Assembly: GCF_008831265.1 (NCBI RefSeq)
Contig: NZ_VTTH01000001.1
Coordinates: 558,001 to 622,000 of the forward strand
From: Lacisediminimonas profundi
GTDB taxonomy: Bacteria; Pseudomonadota; Gammaproteobacteria; Burkholderiales; Burkholderiaceae_D
Reading direction: 5' to 3'
Length of the DNA stretch: 64,000 nucleotides
In this document: positions 11,101-17,367 of the stretch, piece after piece
Layout: the number at the start of each line of letters is the position of its first letter
Position numbering within the stretch: position 1 is the first letter of the stretch
The notes under the pieces: generated by a model
What the model was told of the DNA's origin: nothing
What the model saw: the letters and a program-made list of their open reading frames with translations, nothing else
Databases searched by the model: none
Position numbers and translations under genes: made by a program

Positions 11101-11732
11101 CCCAGGCCGCGCTGAACGAGAAGCACCTGGTCGCCCGGCAGGCGCTGGAAGCCATATCCGGCAGCGCCGACGCCGCGACTGCGGAAGCCCGGCGGCAGGA
11201 AGCGCTGTCAGAGATGGCGCAAGCCTGCGAGCGCTACATCAAGGTGGCCACCGCCGGCAAGTTGCTGAAGTGGGCAATCGACCGTTACCGCGACCGCAAG
11301 CAAGGCCCGCTGCTGGCGCGGGCAGGGGAGATTTTCAGAGGGCTGACGCTGGGCGGATTCAGGAAGCTGGAGGTCGATTTTGAAACCCAGCCCTACGCGC
11401 TGGCGGCCCGCCGCGAAACCGGAGAGCTGGTCGGCATACCCGGCATGAGCGAAGGCACCCGCGACCAGCTGTTCCTGGCGCTGCGGCTGGCTGCACTGGA
11501 ACTGCACCTGGGACAGGCGACACCGCTGCCCTTCATTGCCGATGACCTGTTCGTCAATTTCGATGACGAACGGACCAAGGCAGGGCTGCTAGCGCTGCGC
11601 GAGTTGAGCGTGAAGACGCAGGTGATATTCCTGAGTCATCACGACCATATGGTGGGGATGGTGAAGGAGGTGTTTGGTGAGAAGGTGAATGTGGTGGACG
11701 CAGAGGGCATCATCCGTCGAGCGACCATATAG
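8187..11732 (+). CDS. YhaN-like AAA/SMC-type ATPase, partner of the YhaO-like nuclease
   Basis: 1181 residues from ATG 8187. A longer frame opens at 8112 but would run inside the preceding gene, whereas MRLNTLELIRYGKFAGETLE is the conserved N-terminus of the family. Walker A is FIVGPNEAGKSTIR (about residues 30-43). The long middle part is rich in Glu, Lys, Arg, Ala and Gln and looks like coiled coil. The C-terminus has MSEGTRDQLFLALRLAALE (ABC signature-like) and LPFIADDLFVNFDDERT (Walker B and D-loop region), followed by VIFLSHHDHM (switch His). This is a Rad50/SbcC-like layout without an obvious zinc hook. About residues 690-710 are an Asn-Ala-Val repeat from a local tandem duplication. 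Confidence 0.92.
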   Translation: MRLNTLELIRYGKFAGETLELPGAEHDFHFIVGPNEAGKSTIRAAIADLLFGIPARSTHAFRHELSQLRLGAVARHEQVELSFERAKANKSTLRDRADQPLPDAALQELLGNADKSFFEQMFALDHQSLIKGGQDILNASSNLGQILFQSAAGIDSLGRIHQALADEAEAIWTPRKAAGRKYYAAADLYEQALKELKEATVRPKEWTDAAQALAEVEARLAEEKQNYERLEIKRSQLERIRRTGPDLAFLKNLEADLEADLQQHGPVLEFAEDAAARLRSAQDELARAQPALKIHCDQVDALKQELDKIVINARLLQSASEIQDLEEMRQKYSNYERDLPARQKEVENLLAGAAALAAQLGWPQDEPGLRAALPGTLDLSQVSDLVKTRGVIAAADESARRTADKKSLELDRMQAELDAIHAVQVAPGLEAALLEAQTWRQVDAGLRKLHDAVTSASTELDLRLRALGQWQQSADELRAMPLPAEDRVARLGAERQNITIEIRNARKNLADAEARAEATALEITQFRQARHLVSSAEVSDARSKRDHAWVRLKSGQISLEAGAPAVDEGIHLSDQLVDSQLGSVSESAELLSLQQRHQRELQAVQQLQKAIVDIESALARLEHEWAGLCAQAGLAGMSLDDIQSWLARREVALNAANMLEAKQADLADQQRLSGAAFDALRAELRKSAAQGAADANAHANVNANANASVLDLLTQASQHVTSAQEARLRRNALSAQIDKGKADLLDLQRQADDSRAQLTAWDQRWDKALATVKLERFRESIKTVDDAVALIGQIKGNLDKASTIHQERIDPMRADLASFAAVASALAHDLASDLASDLQAQDPSLIAKQLNARLQTEQAASKEATRIGEELAKARQQVKDAEEKVAIARLNLAPMFELAGVKETEALAQMIKRSDRKRELDRAIESVKGRLTANSDALPLAQIASEVQAQDISAVPSRLQSVMDESRLSREAQAALNEKHLVARQALEAISGSADAATAEARRQEALSEMAQACERYIKVATAGKLLKWAIDRYRDRKQGPLLARAGEIFRGLTLGGFRKLEVDFETQPYALAARRETGELVGIPGMSEGTRDQLFLALRLAALELHLGQATPLPFIADDLFVNFDDERTKAGLLALRELSVKTQVIFLSHHDHMVGMVKEVFGEKVNVVDAEGIIRRATI

Positions 11733-11970
11733 CTCCCTCCCTTTCAAGGGGAGGGTTGGGTGGGGATGGGGTCCAGCAGCGTCATTACGGCGATGAAGCT
11801 ACGTCGCATGTCACCACCACAGCCATTCCTGAAAAAGTTACTCCGTATCACGTTGCGTCACCTCCCTTGCAGGGTTCATCTGCGTTTGCAGGCGCACCTC
11901 ATCAACGCCGCACTAACCTTGCGTTGACCCCATCCCCACCCCCAACCCTCCCCCTTGAAAGGGAGGGAGC
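11732..11970. repeat. Inverted-repeat element (MITE/REP-like), about 240 bp
   Basis: Arms of about 42-45 bp face each other at 11732-11773 and 11926-11970. The left arm runs from the last base of the yhaN-like stop codon and begins GCTCCCTCCCTTTCAAGGGG; the right arm is its reverse complement apart from two short length changes in the C/G runs. Each arm also contains a small CCCTTTCAAGGG hairpin. The roughly 150-bp interior has no convincing ORF. The layout is that of a non-autonomous inverted-repeat element or paired REP sequence; it may also act as a terminator for the upstream operon. Confidence 0.7.
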
Positions 11971-12042
11971 ATTCTAGGCGTGCGTCGGGCCTCGCTATAA
12001 ATCCGGATGTGGGCAATGAGCCGCCCAGCCCCCGCCAGAAAC

Positions 12043-12954
12043 TCACATACCATTACCCCTGCCACCCCCTCTCCCCTGTTCGCGCATGACGTCCAGGTTG
12101 CGCTGCGCTCTCGCATCCCCCTGCGCCGCCGCCTTGCCAAACCACTCGAATGCCATGGCGGCATCCGCGGAAACGCCTTTGCCGTGTAGGTACATGATGC
12201 CCAGGTTGCACTGCGCCGGCGCATCCCCCTGCCTGGCTGCCTTGTCAAACCACTCGAAAGCCTTGGCGACATCCCGTGCGACGCCAAGGCCGTTTGCGAA
12301 CCGGGTGCCCAATTCGTTCTGTGCTGGCACGAACCCCTGCGCCGCCGCCTTGCCAAACCACTCGAAAGCCTTGGTCTCATCCTTGGCGACGCCATGGCCT
12401 TTTGCGTACATGATCCCCAGGTTGCCTTGGGCTGTCGCAAGCCCCTGCACAGCGGCCTTCTCGGTCCACTCGAAAGCCTTGGTGCAATCCCTGGTGATGC
12501 CGCGGCCCTGTTTGTACATGACTGCCAGGTTGCCCTGCGCTGTCGCAAGCCCCTGCGCAGCAGCCTTGCCAAACCACTCGAAAGCCCTGGCGTCATCCTT
12601 GGGGACACCGCGCCCCCGTTGGTACCTGAGGCCCAAGTTGAACTGCGCTGCCGCAAGTCCCTGCGCAGCCGCCTTGCCCAGCCACTCGGCAGCCCTGGCT
12701 TGATCCATGGCGATGCCTGTGCCCAAAGCGTACCGGGCGGCCAGCCTGAGCTGCGCTTGTGCGTCACCCGCGACGGCAGCGCTTTCCTCGGCGAGGTAGC
12801 GATATCGTTCGAAACCATGAAGGTCACTTTTTTCAGGGCGAGAACTTACCGCGGGCTGGCCGGCCGCTGGAGCCGAGTCGGCGGGAGAAGGGCGCTGGTA
12901 CATACCGCCTGGTCCAGTCGGATTGGCATTGCCACTGCTTAGCGTTCGCTTCAT
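12043..12954 (-). CDS. Sel1-like repeat (SLR/TPR-type) protein
   Basis: 303 residues from ATG 12954, chosen because AGGGAG lies 7 bases upstream; the frame is open further upstream without a ribosome site. After a Pro/Ala/Ser-rich N-terminus of about 70 residues come roughly seven 36-residue Sel1 repeats of the form AQxNLGxxYxxGxGVxxDxxKAFEWFGKAAAQG. Adjacent repeats are close to identical in places (KAFEWFGKAAAQG), so the array probably expanded recently by duplication. Sel1 proteins form curved alpha-helical scaffolds for protein binding. No signal peptide or membrane segment is visible, so a cytoplasmic location is inferred. No partner gene suggests a specific role. Confidence 0.88.
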   Translation of the reverse strand: MKRTLSSGNANPTGPGGMYQRPSPADSAPAAGQPAVSSRPEKSDLHGFERYRYLAEESAAVAGDAQAQLRLAARYALGTGIAMDQARAAEWLGKAAAQGLAAAQFNLGLRYQRGRGVPKDDARAFEWFGKAAAQGLATAQGNLAVMYKQGRGITRDCTKAFEWTEKAAVQGLATAQGNLGIMYAKGHGVAKDETKAFEWFGKAAAQGFVPAQNELGTRFANGLGVARDVAKAFEWFDKAARQGDAPAQCNLGIMYLHGKGVSADAAMAFEWFGKAAAQGDARAQRNLDVMREQGRGGGRGNGM

Positions 12955-13199
12955 TAAACGGCTCCCTGGGATCAAGAAATATCGACGAATGAATTCCGAT
13001 GACCGCAAAGGTTCAGCCTTCTGGCATCGGCACTGGCGCGATAGGTGGCATTGATCTGAATTGGGTTCCAGCGCAGGTGTTGGGCGGCATCGACCGCCTG
13101 GGACGATAGATCGCACTATCAATAAATCGCACAATCAAACAATCATTTGCCCGAAGGAAAGAATCCAAACTACACTGCAAGCACCGGAACATCCTTGCA

Positions 13200-13604
13200 T
13201 TGATCACAATGAGCACGCCGCAATCCAGCCACGGGACGTGCTTGTTCTGTGACATCCCGCAAGAGCGGATTTTTCTGCAGAACGAGTATGCCTACGCCAT
13301 ATTCGATGGCTATCCCGTCACCCCGCTGCACGCGCTGATCATCCCGAAACGGCATGTCGACAGCTTTTTCGAACTGACCGACACCGAGCTTCTGCAGTGC
13401 AAAGCCTTGCTAAGCGAAGCGCGGCAAAAAATCCTGGACGATGACCGCGCGGTCGATGGTTTCAACATAGGCGTGAATGCCGGCGCCACGGCAGGGCAGA
13501 CCATCTTCCATTGCCACATCCACCTGATTCCGCGGCGAGCCGGGGACGTTGAAAACCCGCGCGGCGGTGTGCGTCACCTGATTCCAGGCAAGGGCTTTTA
13601 CTGA
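13200..13604 (+). CDS. HIT-family hydrolase (histidine triad protein)
   Basis: 134 residues (or 131 from the ATG at 13209). The histidine triad HCHIHLIPR at about residues 100-108 is the catalytic His-x-His-x-His motif that hydrolyses nucleotide phosphoramidates or dinucleoside polyphosphates. The N-terminal CLFCDIPQERIF and the middle ALIIPKRHVDSFFELTD are typical of the HIT fold. GGVRHLIPGKGFY at the C-terminus resembles small bacterial HIT proteins annotated as diadenosine tetraphosphate hydrolases. Its natural substrate cannot be told from sequence. It stands alone between the Sel1 gene and the start of the defence island. Confidence 0.93.
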   Translation: MITMSTPQSSHGTCLFCDIPQERIFLQNEYAYAIFDGYPVTPLHALIIPKRHVDSFFELTDTELLQCKALLSEARQKILDDDRAVDGFNIGVNAGATAGQTIFHCHIHLIPRRAGDVENPRGGVRHLIPGKGFY

Positions 13605-13606
13605 CC

Positions 13607-13732
13607 ATGGACCCGCATCTGGAGTCGACCTTCCAGATCGTGAAGTTCGGTCTGAACACGAACTCGTACAAGTTCGCGTTGTTGCGGGCGTTGGTGGAGT
13701 TGGCGGATCGGGTGCGCCCGCCATATTCGTAA
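13607..13732 (+). pseudogene. N-terminal remnant of an HNH-type endonuclease-like gene (41 codons)
   Basis: An open frame begins ATG GAC CCG two bases after the HIT stop and ends at TAA 13730-13732. It reads MDPHLESTFQIVKFGL..., then FALLRALVELADRVRPPYS. The FALLRAL(V/A)ELA pattern is what I associate with the N-terminal helical part of island-borne HNH endonucleases, but nothing catalytic remains. It ends 36 bp before the Mrr-type gene, so it probably marks an island junction where an older gene was cut. The family assignment is by eye only. Confidence 0.45.
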
Positions 13733-13767
13733 CAACGACTTTGCACATTGCAATTCGCGGAGGGACC

Positions 13768-14625
13768 ATGGGAAGAAAAAAATCGAGCGGAGCGGAAGAC
13801 CTGATGCATATCGTGGCAATGTGCCCGTGGTGGGTCGGCGTGGCCTTGGCGATCGTCAGTTATGTGGTTCTTCACAAGATGTCGCTGGCAGCGCCTCCGG
13901 CCACGCTGCAGCCGGGTCAGCTTGGTGGCCCGATTATCGGCATGATGCTTACTGCGCTGGCCAGCTTCGGCAAGTACCTCCTGCCCTTGATCTGTCTTGC
14001 CGGCGCAGCCTTGTCGATTTGGGAGAGGAAGCGGCGCCGAGGACTGGTCGCGGCCGTGACTCACAAACCCGCGGCGGCGGCTCTTGATGGCATGTCGTGG
14101 CGAGAGTTCGAAATGCTTGTGGGTGAAGCGTTTCGACTGCAAGGATACCGGGTCACAGAAACTGGCGGATCCGGTCCGGATGGCGGCGTTGATCTCATAC
14201 TGAACCGGGGCAGCGAGACGTTCCTGGTTCAGTGCAAGCAGTGGAAGTCCTACAAGGTTGGTGTGGGTGTTGTCCGCGAACTGTATGGGGTAATGGCCGC
14301 GAAAGGTGTGGCAGGGGGCATTGTGGTTACCTCCGGCGACTTCACTGATGATGCAAAGGTGTTTGCAGCGGGTCGTCATGTGAAGCTGGTTGATGGGGGA
14401 CTTCTGTTTGGACTGATCACGCAGGCGCAGGAATCTTTAGCGGGGCGGGGTAGGGCGGCTATGCCTGCAACTCGCGCTACTGGCGCGGCGGTAGAGCCGC
14501 TATGTCCGATCTGTGCTTCCGCAATGGTCAGTCGAACGGCCAGGAAGGGCGTGAACGCGGGCCGTGAGTTTTGGGGGTGTACCGGTTATCCAGCTTGCCG
14601 GGGTACGCGTCAGTCAGCGGACTGA
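13768..14625 (+). CDS. Membrane-anchored Mrr-type restriction endonuclease with topoisomerase-type zinc finger
   Basis: 285 residues from ATG 13768, preceded by GGAGGGA. Two hydrophobic segments, about residues 15-36 and 52-80, end in the basic stop-transfer WERKRRR, so the nuclease domain should face the cytoplasm. The Mrr-like PD-(D/E)XK domain follows: MSWREFEMLVGEAFRLQGY, then GSGPDGGVDLIL (catalytic D) and FLVQCKQWK (QxK). GGIVVTSGDFTDDA is the usual Mrr tail. Last comes a four-cysteine finger (CPICASAMV ... FWGCTGYPACRG) of the topoisomerase I C-terminal type. Mrr-family enzymes cleave modified or foreign DNA; both the target and the reason for membrane anchoring are unknown. Confidence 0.88.
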   Translation: MGRKKSSGAEDLMHIVAMCPWWVGVALAIVSYVVLHKMSLAAPPATLQPGQLGGPIIGMMLTALASFGKYLLPLICLAGAALSIWERKRRRGLVAAVTHKPAAAALDGMSWREFEMLVGEAFRLQGYRVTETGGSGPDGGVDLILNRGSETFLVQCKQWKSYKVGVGVVRELYGVMAAKGVAGGIVVTSGDFTDDAKVFAAGRHVKLVDGGLLFGLITQAQESLAGRGRAAMPATRATGAAVEPLCPICASAMVSRTARKGVNAGREFWGCTGYPACRGTRQSAD

Positions 14626-14728
14626 TCCAGACTGCATCGCGCTTGAATTTGATGTGCAGAAGACCGCAACCGCATACGAATAGAATCAAATAGATTCTTT
14701 TGACTTCTACTTCGGGGAGAGGAAGAAT

Positions 14729-14747
14729 CGACGTTTTCGAAACGTCG
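14729..14747. promoter_or_regulatory. Perfect 8-bp inverted repeat ahead of a small ORF
   Basis: CGACGTTT, TCG, AAACGTCG: arms 14729-14736 and 14740-14747, ending ten bases before the ATG at 14758. The position fits an operator or a translation-blocking hairpin. No regulator gene lies next to it. Confidence 0.4.
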
Positions 14748-14757
14748 TCGAGGCCTT

Positions 14758-15108
14758 ATGGAAGCCAAGCGGGCATCAGGGAAAAATGCTGAAGAAGCTC
14801 GCGGACCTGGCTTGTCACCGCGGTCGGTTCTACGAGGGCCGATCGATAAGAATGCGCTGTGCGACCACGACTCCCGGCTAGCGCGCCTTGCTCCGGTGTT
14901 GAATCGCGCGTTCACCACATCGCTCGCTGTGCGGGCAGTGGCGGAGATGATTGCGCATGGGACGGTTGGGGTTGGTGATGGTGATCGAGAATTATCGCCA
15001 CTGAATCTGGAAGCGCTGCTGGCGACGATCTTCACGCTGGCCGATGATTTGAACAAGGACGTTTGCCAGGCGGTGGATTTTCTTGATGGGGTTTGTTCGC
15101 GGTCCTGA
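14758..15108 (+). CDS. Small hypothetical protein
   Basis: 116 residues of unknown function. GAGG sits about 5 bases before the ATG. The N-terminal 40 residues are basic and look unstructured. The rest (LNRAFTTSLAVRAVAEMI ... LNLEALLATIFTLADDLN) reads as amphipathic helices with regular Leu/Ala spacing, which supports real coding. It lies between the Mrr-type gene and vsr, so it may belong to the island. No signal peptide, membrane segment or metal site is visible. Confidence 0.5.
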   Translation: MEAKRASGKNAEEARGPGLSPRSVLRGPIDKNALCDHDSRLARLAPVLNRAFTTSLAVRAVAEMIAHGTVGVGDGDRELSPLNLEALLATIFTLADDLNKDVCQAVDFLDGVCSRS

Positions 15109-15214
15109 GTGGTCGGACAGTCCACGCTTCTGCAACCTAGACACCGCCCAGCTCCTGCTTGCCTCTCTTAACCGACCACTTGCCTTGGCAGGCGGGTTAC
15201 CATCCGGCGGGCCA

Positions 15215-15733
15215 TCAAATGGTTGGAGGCGCAATTTTCTGGGGTCCCTTGTCCAGATCCGGCGACAGGCGGTCGGGACCGCGTTCTGTCAACGGCCACT
15301 CGATCATGGAAATTCGGGTGTTCAAGATCAGTTCGGGGACAGAGTCGAGTTGAATCCTTGACTCAGAGGTTCGAAGTCCACATTCCCAGATCACCATCAC
15401 CCGCCAGCCACTTTCAAGAAGCTGATCGATGTTACGCCGGTCCCTTTTGACGTTCTGATCGAACTTGCGCTGCCACTTCTCGCGATTTTGATCGGGAACG
15501 GTTGAGTAGTGACACCCGGGATGTCGATGCCAGAAACAACCGTGAACAAAAATCACCAATCTGTATTTGGGCAACACCATGTCTGGGCTACCTGGTAAGC
15601 TACGGTCATGCAATCGATAACGGAACCCTTTTTTATGCAAAAATCGGCGCACCGTCATTTCTGGGGCAGTGTCTTTGCCGCGAATTGACGCCATCATCCG
15701 TGACCTTGCCGCTTCATCGACAACATCGACCAT
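15215..15733 (-). CDS. vsr: Very short patch repair (Vsr) mismatch endonuclease
   Basis: 172 residues, slightly longer than E. coli Vsr. It nicks 5' of T in T:G mismatches that arise when 5-methylcytosine deaminates. The signature regions are present: RSRMMASIRGKDTAPEM, FLHKKGFRYRLHD, GSPDMVLPKYRLVIFVHG (catalytic Asp), CFWHRHPGCH (zinc and active-site His/Cys) and NVKRDRRNIDQLLESGW. It is divergent from the dcm-type gene at 15804 with 70 bp between them, so the two probably share a promoter region. The C-terminal 20 residues (LTERGPDRLSPDLDKG) are an extra tail. Confidence 0.95.
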   Translation of the reverse strand: MVDVVDEAARSRMMASIRGKDTAPEMTVRRFLHKKGFRYRLHDRSLPGSPDMVLPKYRLVIFVHGCFWHRHPGCHYSTVPDQNREKWQRKFDQNVKRDRRNIDQLLESGWRVMVIWECGLRTSESRIQLDSVPELILNTRISMIEWPLTERGPDRLSPDLDKGPQKIAPPTI

Positions 15734-15803
15734 CTGTTTGCGCTACCGTTCTAGTTGAAAGAATTGCACGTGTTTTTTTGCCAGCTTAATTATTGATTCT
15801 CGC

Positions 15804-17333
15804 ATGCCCATAAAAATTGTCGATTTGTTTGCAGGGCCGGGTGGACTTGGAGAAGGATTCTCCGCTCTTTCAGATGGGACAGCATTCCGGATTCTGATCT
15901 CGGCAGAAATGGAGTCCTCTGCCCATGCCACGCTACGACTTCGAAGCTTCTTCCGACTCGTACGCAACGATCCTCGCGCTCTCGCTGGCTACTATGCATT
16001 CTGCAACGGTGATGCTGATCTCCCCTACAGCGCGCAATCCGAATCTGCTTGGAACGAATCCGGAGTAGAAGCCAGGCAGCTGACGTTAGGAAATCCGGAT
16101 CACAACCGTGAGCTGGATGGCGTACTGGATGACAAACTTCGTCGTCAGGATAAATGGGTGTTGATCGGTGGACCACCGTGTCAAGCATATTCACTGGTTG
16201 GCCGCTCCAGGAATATCGGGACAGCCACGTACCGCCCGGAAGACGACCCGAGGCATTTCCTCTACAAGGAATATTTACGGATCATCCGAGATCGTCGCCC
16301 GCCCGTTTTCGTGATGGAGAACGTCAAGGGCATCCTTTCGTCTCGCGTCGGGGGCAAAAAGATCTTTCACGATATCCTGCGCGACCTTTCCGATCCTGAT
16401 GGAGCTTTTGGTGAGACTGGTTCGCGGCCAGGTTATCGCATTCACTCGCTGGTCACAGAGACATGTTACAAAAGCGGGATGGAGCCTGCAGCCATTGATC
16501 CGCGAGATTTTATTGTCCGGGCTGAAGACTTCGGCATCCCACAAGCACGCCACAGAGTCATTCTGCTTGGCGTTCGGACCGATGTAGCAGCAGATTTCAC
16601 ACGTCTGTCGCCTCGTCCAGAGGTGCATGTGCGGGATGTGATTCGTGATCTGCCACCGCTGCGTAGCCGGCTGAGCAGCGGAGATGATTCGGCAACCGAA
16701 TGGCGAACTACGGTTCGGAGTCATCTGTTCGAACTTGCAGAGGACGCCAAACTGAAGGGGTTGGGTCGCTTGGCGGCACGCCTACGACAATCCGCAGAGC
16801 AGGTACGTCTTGGTTTGCCATCGGGCGCACTTCGATGTCCGCGACAAAAAAGTTCGGCAGATGCGCCGCACCTGGCAGATTGGTACCTTGATCCAAATAT
16901 CAGGTACTGGCTGAACCATGAGGCCCGCAGCCACATGAGCAGCGACCTTCGGCGATACGGGTATGCGGCAACCTACGCGGCGCTGCATCAGCACTCGCCC
17001 AAAGGACATGCTGAATTTTCCCTTGCTGGCTTGGCCCCCAATCATGAAAACTGGGAAAGTGGGAAATTCGCAGATCGCTTTCGTGTTCAATTCTACGATG
17101 CGCCCGCCACAACAGTGACCAGCCACATTGCCAAGGATGGGCATTACTTCATCCATCCTGATCCCACACAATGTCGGAGCCTGACGGTCCGCGAAGCTGC
17201 TCGGCTGCAAACTTTCCCGGATAACTACTTCTTTCAGGGCAACCGTACTCAGCAGTATCACCAAGTCGGCAATGCCGTTCCGCCAAGACTAGCATTCATG
17301 ATTGCCGGAATCGTCAAGGAAATCCTCAAATGA
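15804..17333 (+). CDS. dcm: DNA (cytosine-5)-methyltransferase, Dcm-type (first copy)
   Basis: 509 residues. Motif I is IVDLFAGPGGLGEGF (residues 4-18), motif IV is GGPPCQAYSLVG with the catalytic Cys (about residues 121-132), motif VI is FVMENVKGI, motif VIII is QARHRVILLG, and motifs IX-X are LTVREAARLQTFPDNYFF and QVGNAVPPRLA. The target-recognition region between VIII and IX is long (about 170 residues), so the recognition site cannot be guessed. The adjacent vsr gene fits a C5 methylase. It is convergent with the AIPR gene, whose stop lies about 35 bp away. It probably protects host DNA from the neighbouring restriction-like operon, which is inference. Confidence 0.96.
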   Translation: MPIKIVDLFAGPGGLGEGFSALSDGTAFRILISAEMESSAHATLRLRSFFRLVRNDPRALAGYYAFCNGDADLPYSAQSESAWNESGVEARQLTLGNPDHNRELDGVLDDKLRRQDKWVLIGGPPCQAYSLVGRSRNIGTATYRPEDDPRHFLYKEYLRIIRDRRPPVFVMENVKGILSSRVGGKKIFHDILRDLSDPDGAFGETGSRPGYRIHSLVTETCYKSGMEPAAIDPRDFIVRAEDFGIPQARHRVILLGVRTDVAADFTRLSPRPEVHVRDVIRDLPPLRSRLSSGDDSATEWRTTVRSHLFELAEDAKLKGLGRLAARLRQSAEQVRLGLPSGALRCPRQKSSADAPHLADWYLDPNIRYWLNHEARSHMSSDLRRYGYAATYAALHQHSPKGHAEFSLAGLAPNHENWESGKFADRFRVQFYDAPATTVTSHIAKDGHYFIHPDPTQCRSLTVREAARLQTFPDNYFFQGNRTQQYHQVGNAVPPRLAFMIAGIVKEILK

Positions 17334-17367
17334 GGGGCTCAGTCGTCTTGACCGAAATTGCGACCCC

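Noticed and set aside
12086-12942. Plus-strand open frames opposite the Sel1 gene
   Set aside because: They mirror the repeat structure of the Sel1 coding strand and have no independent domain.
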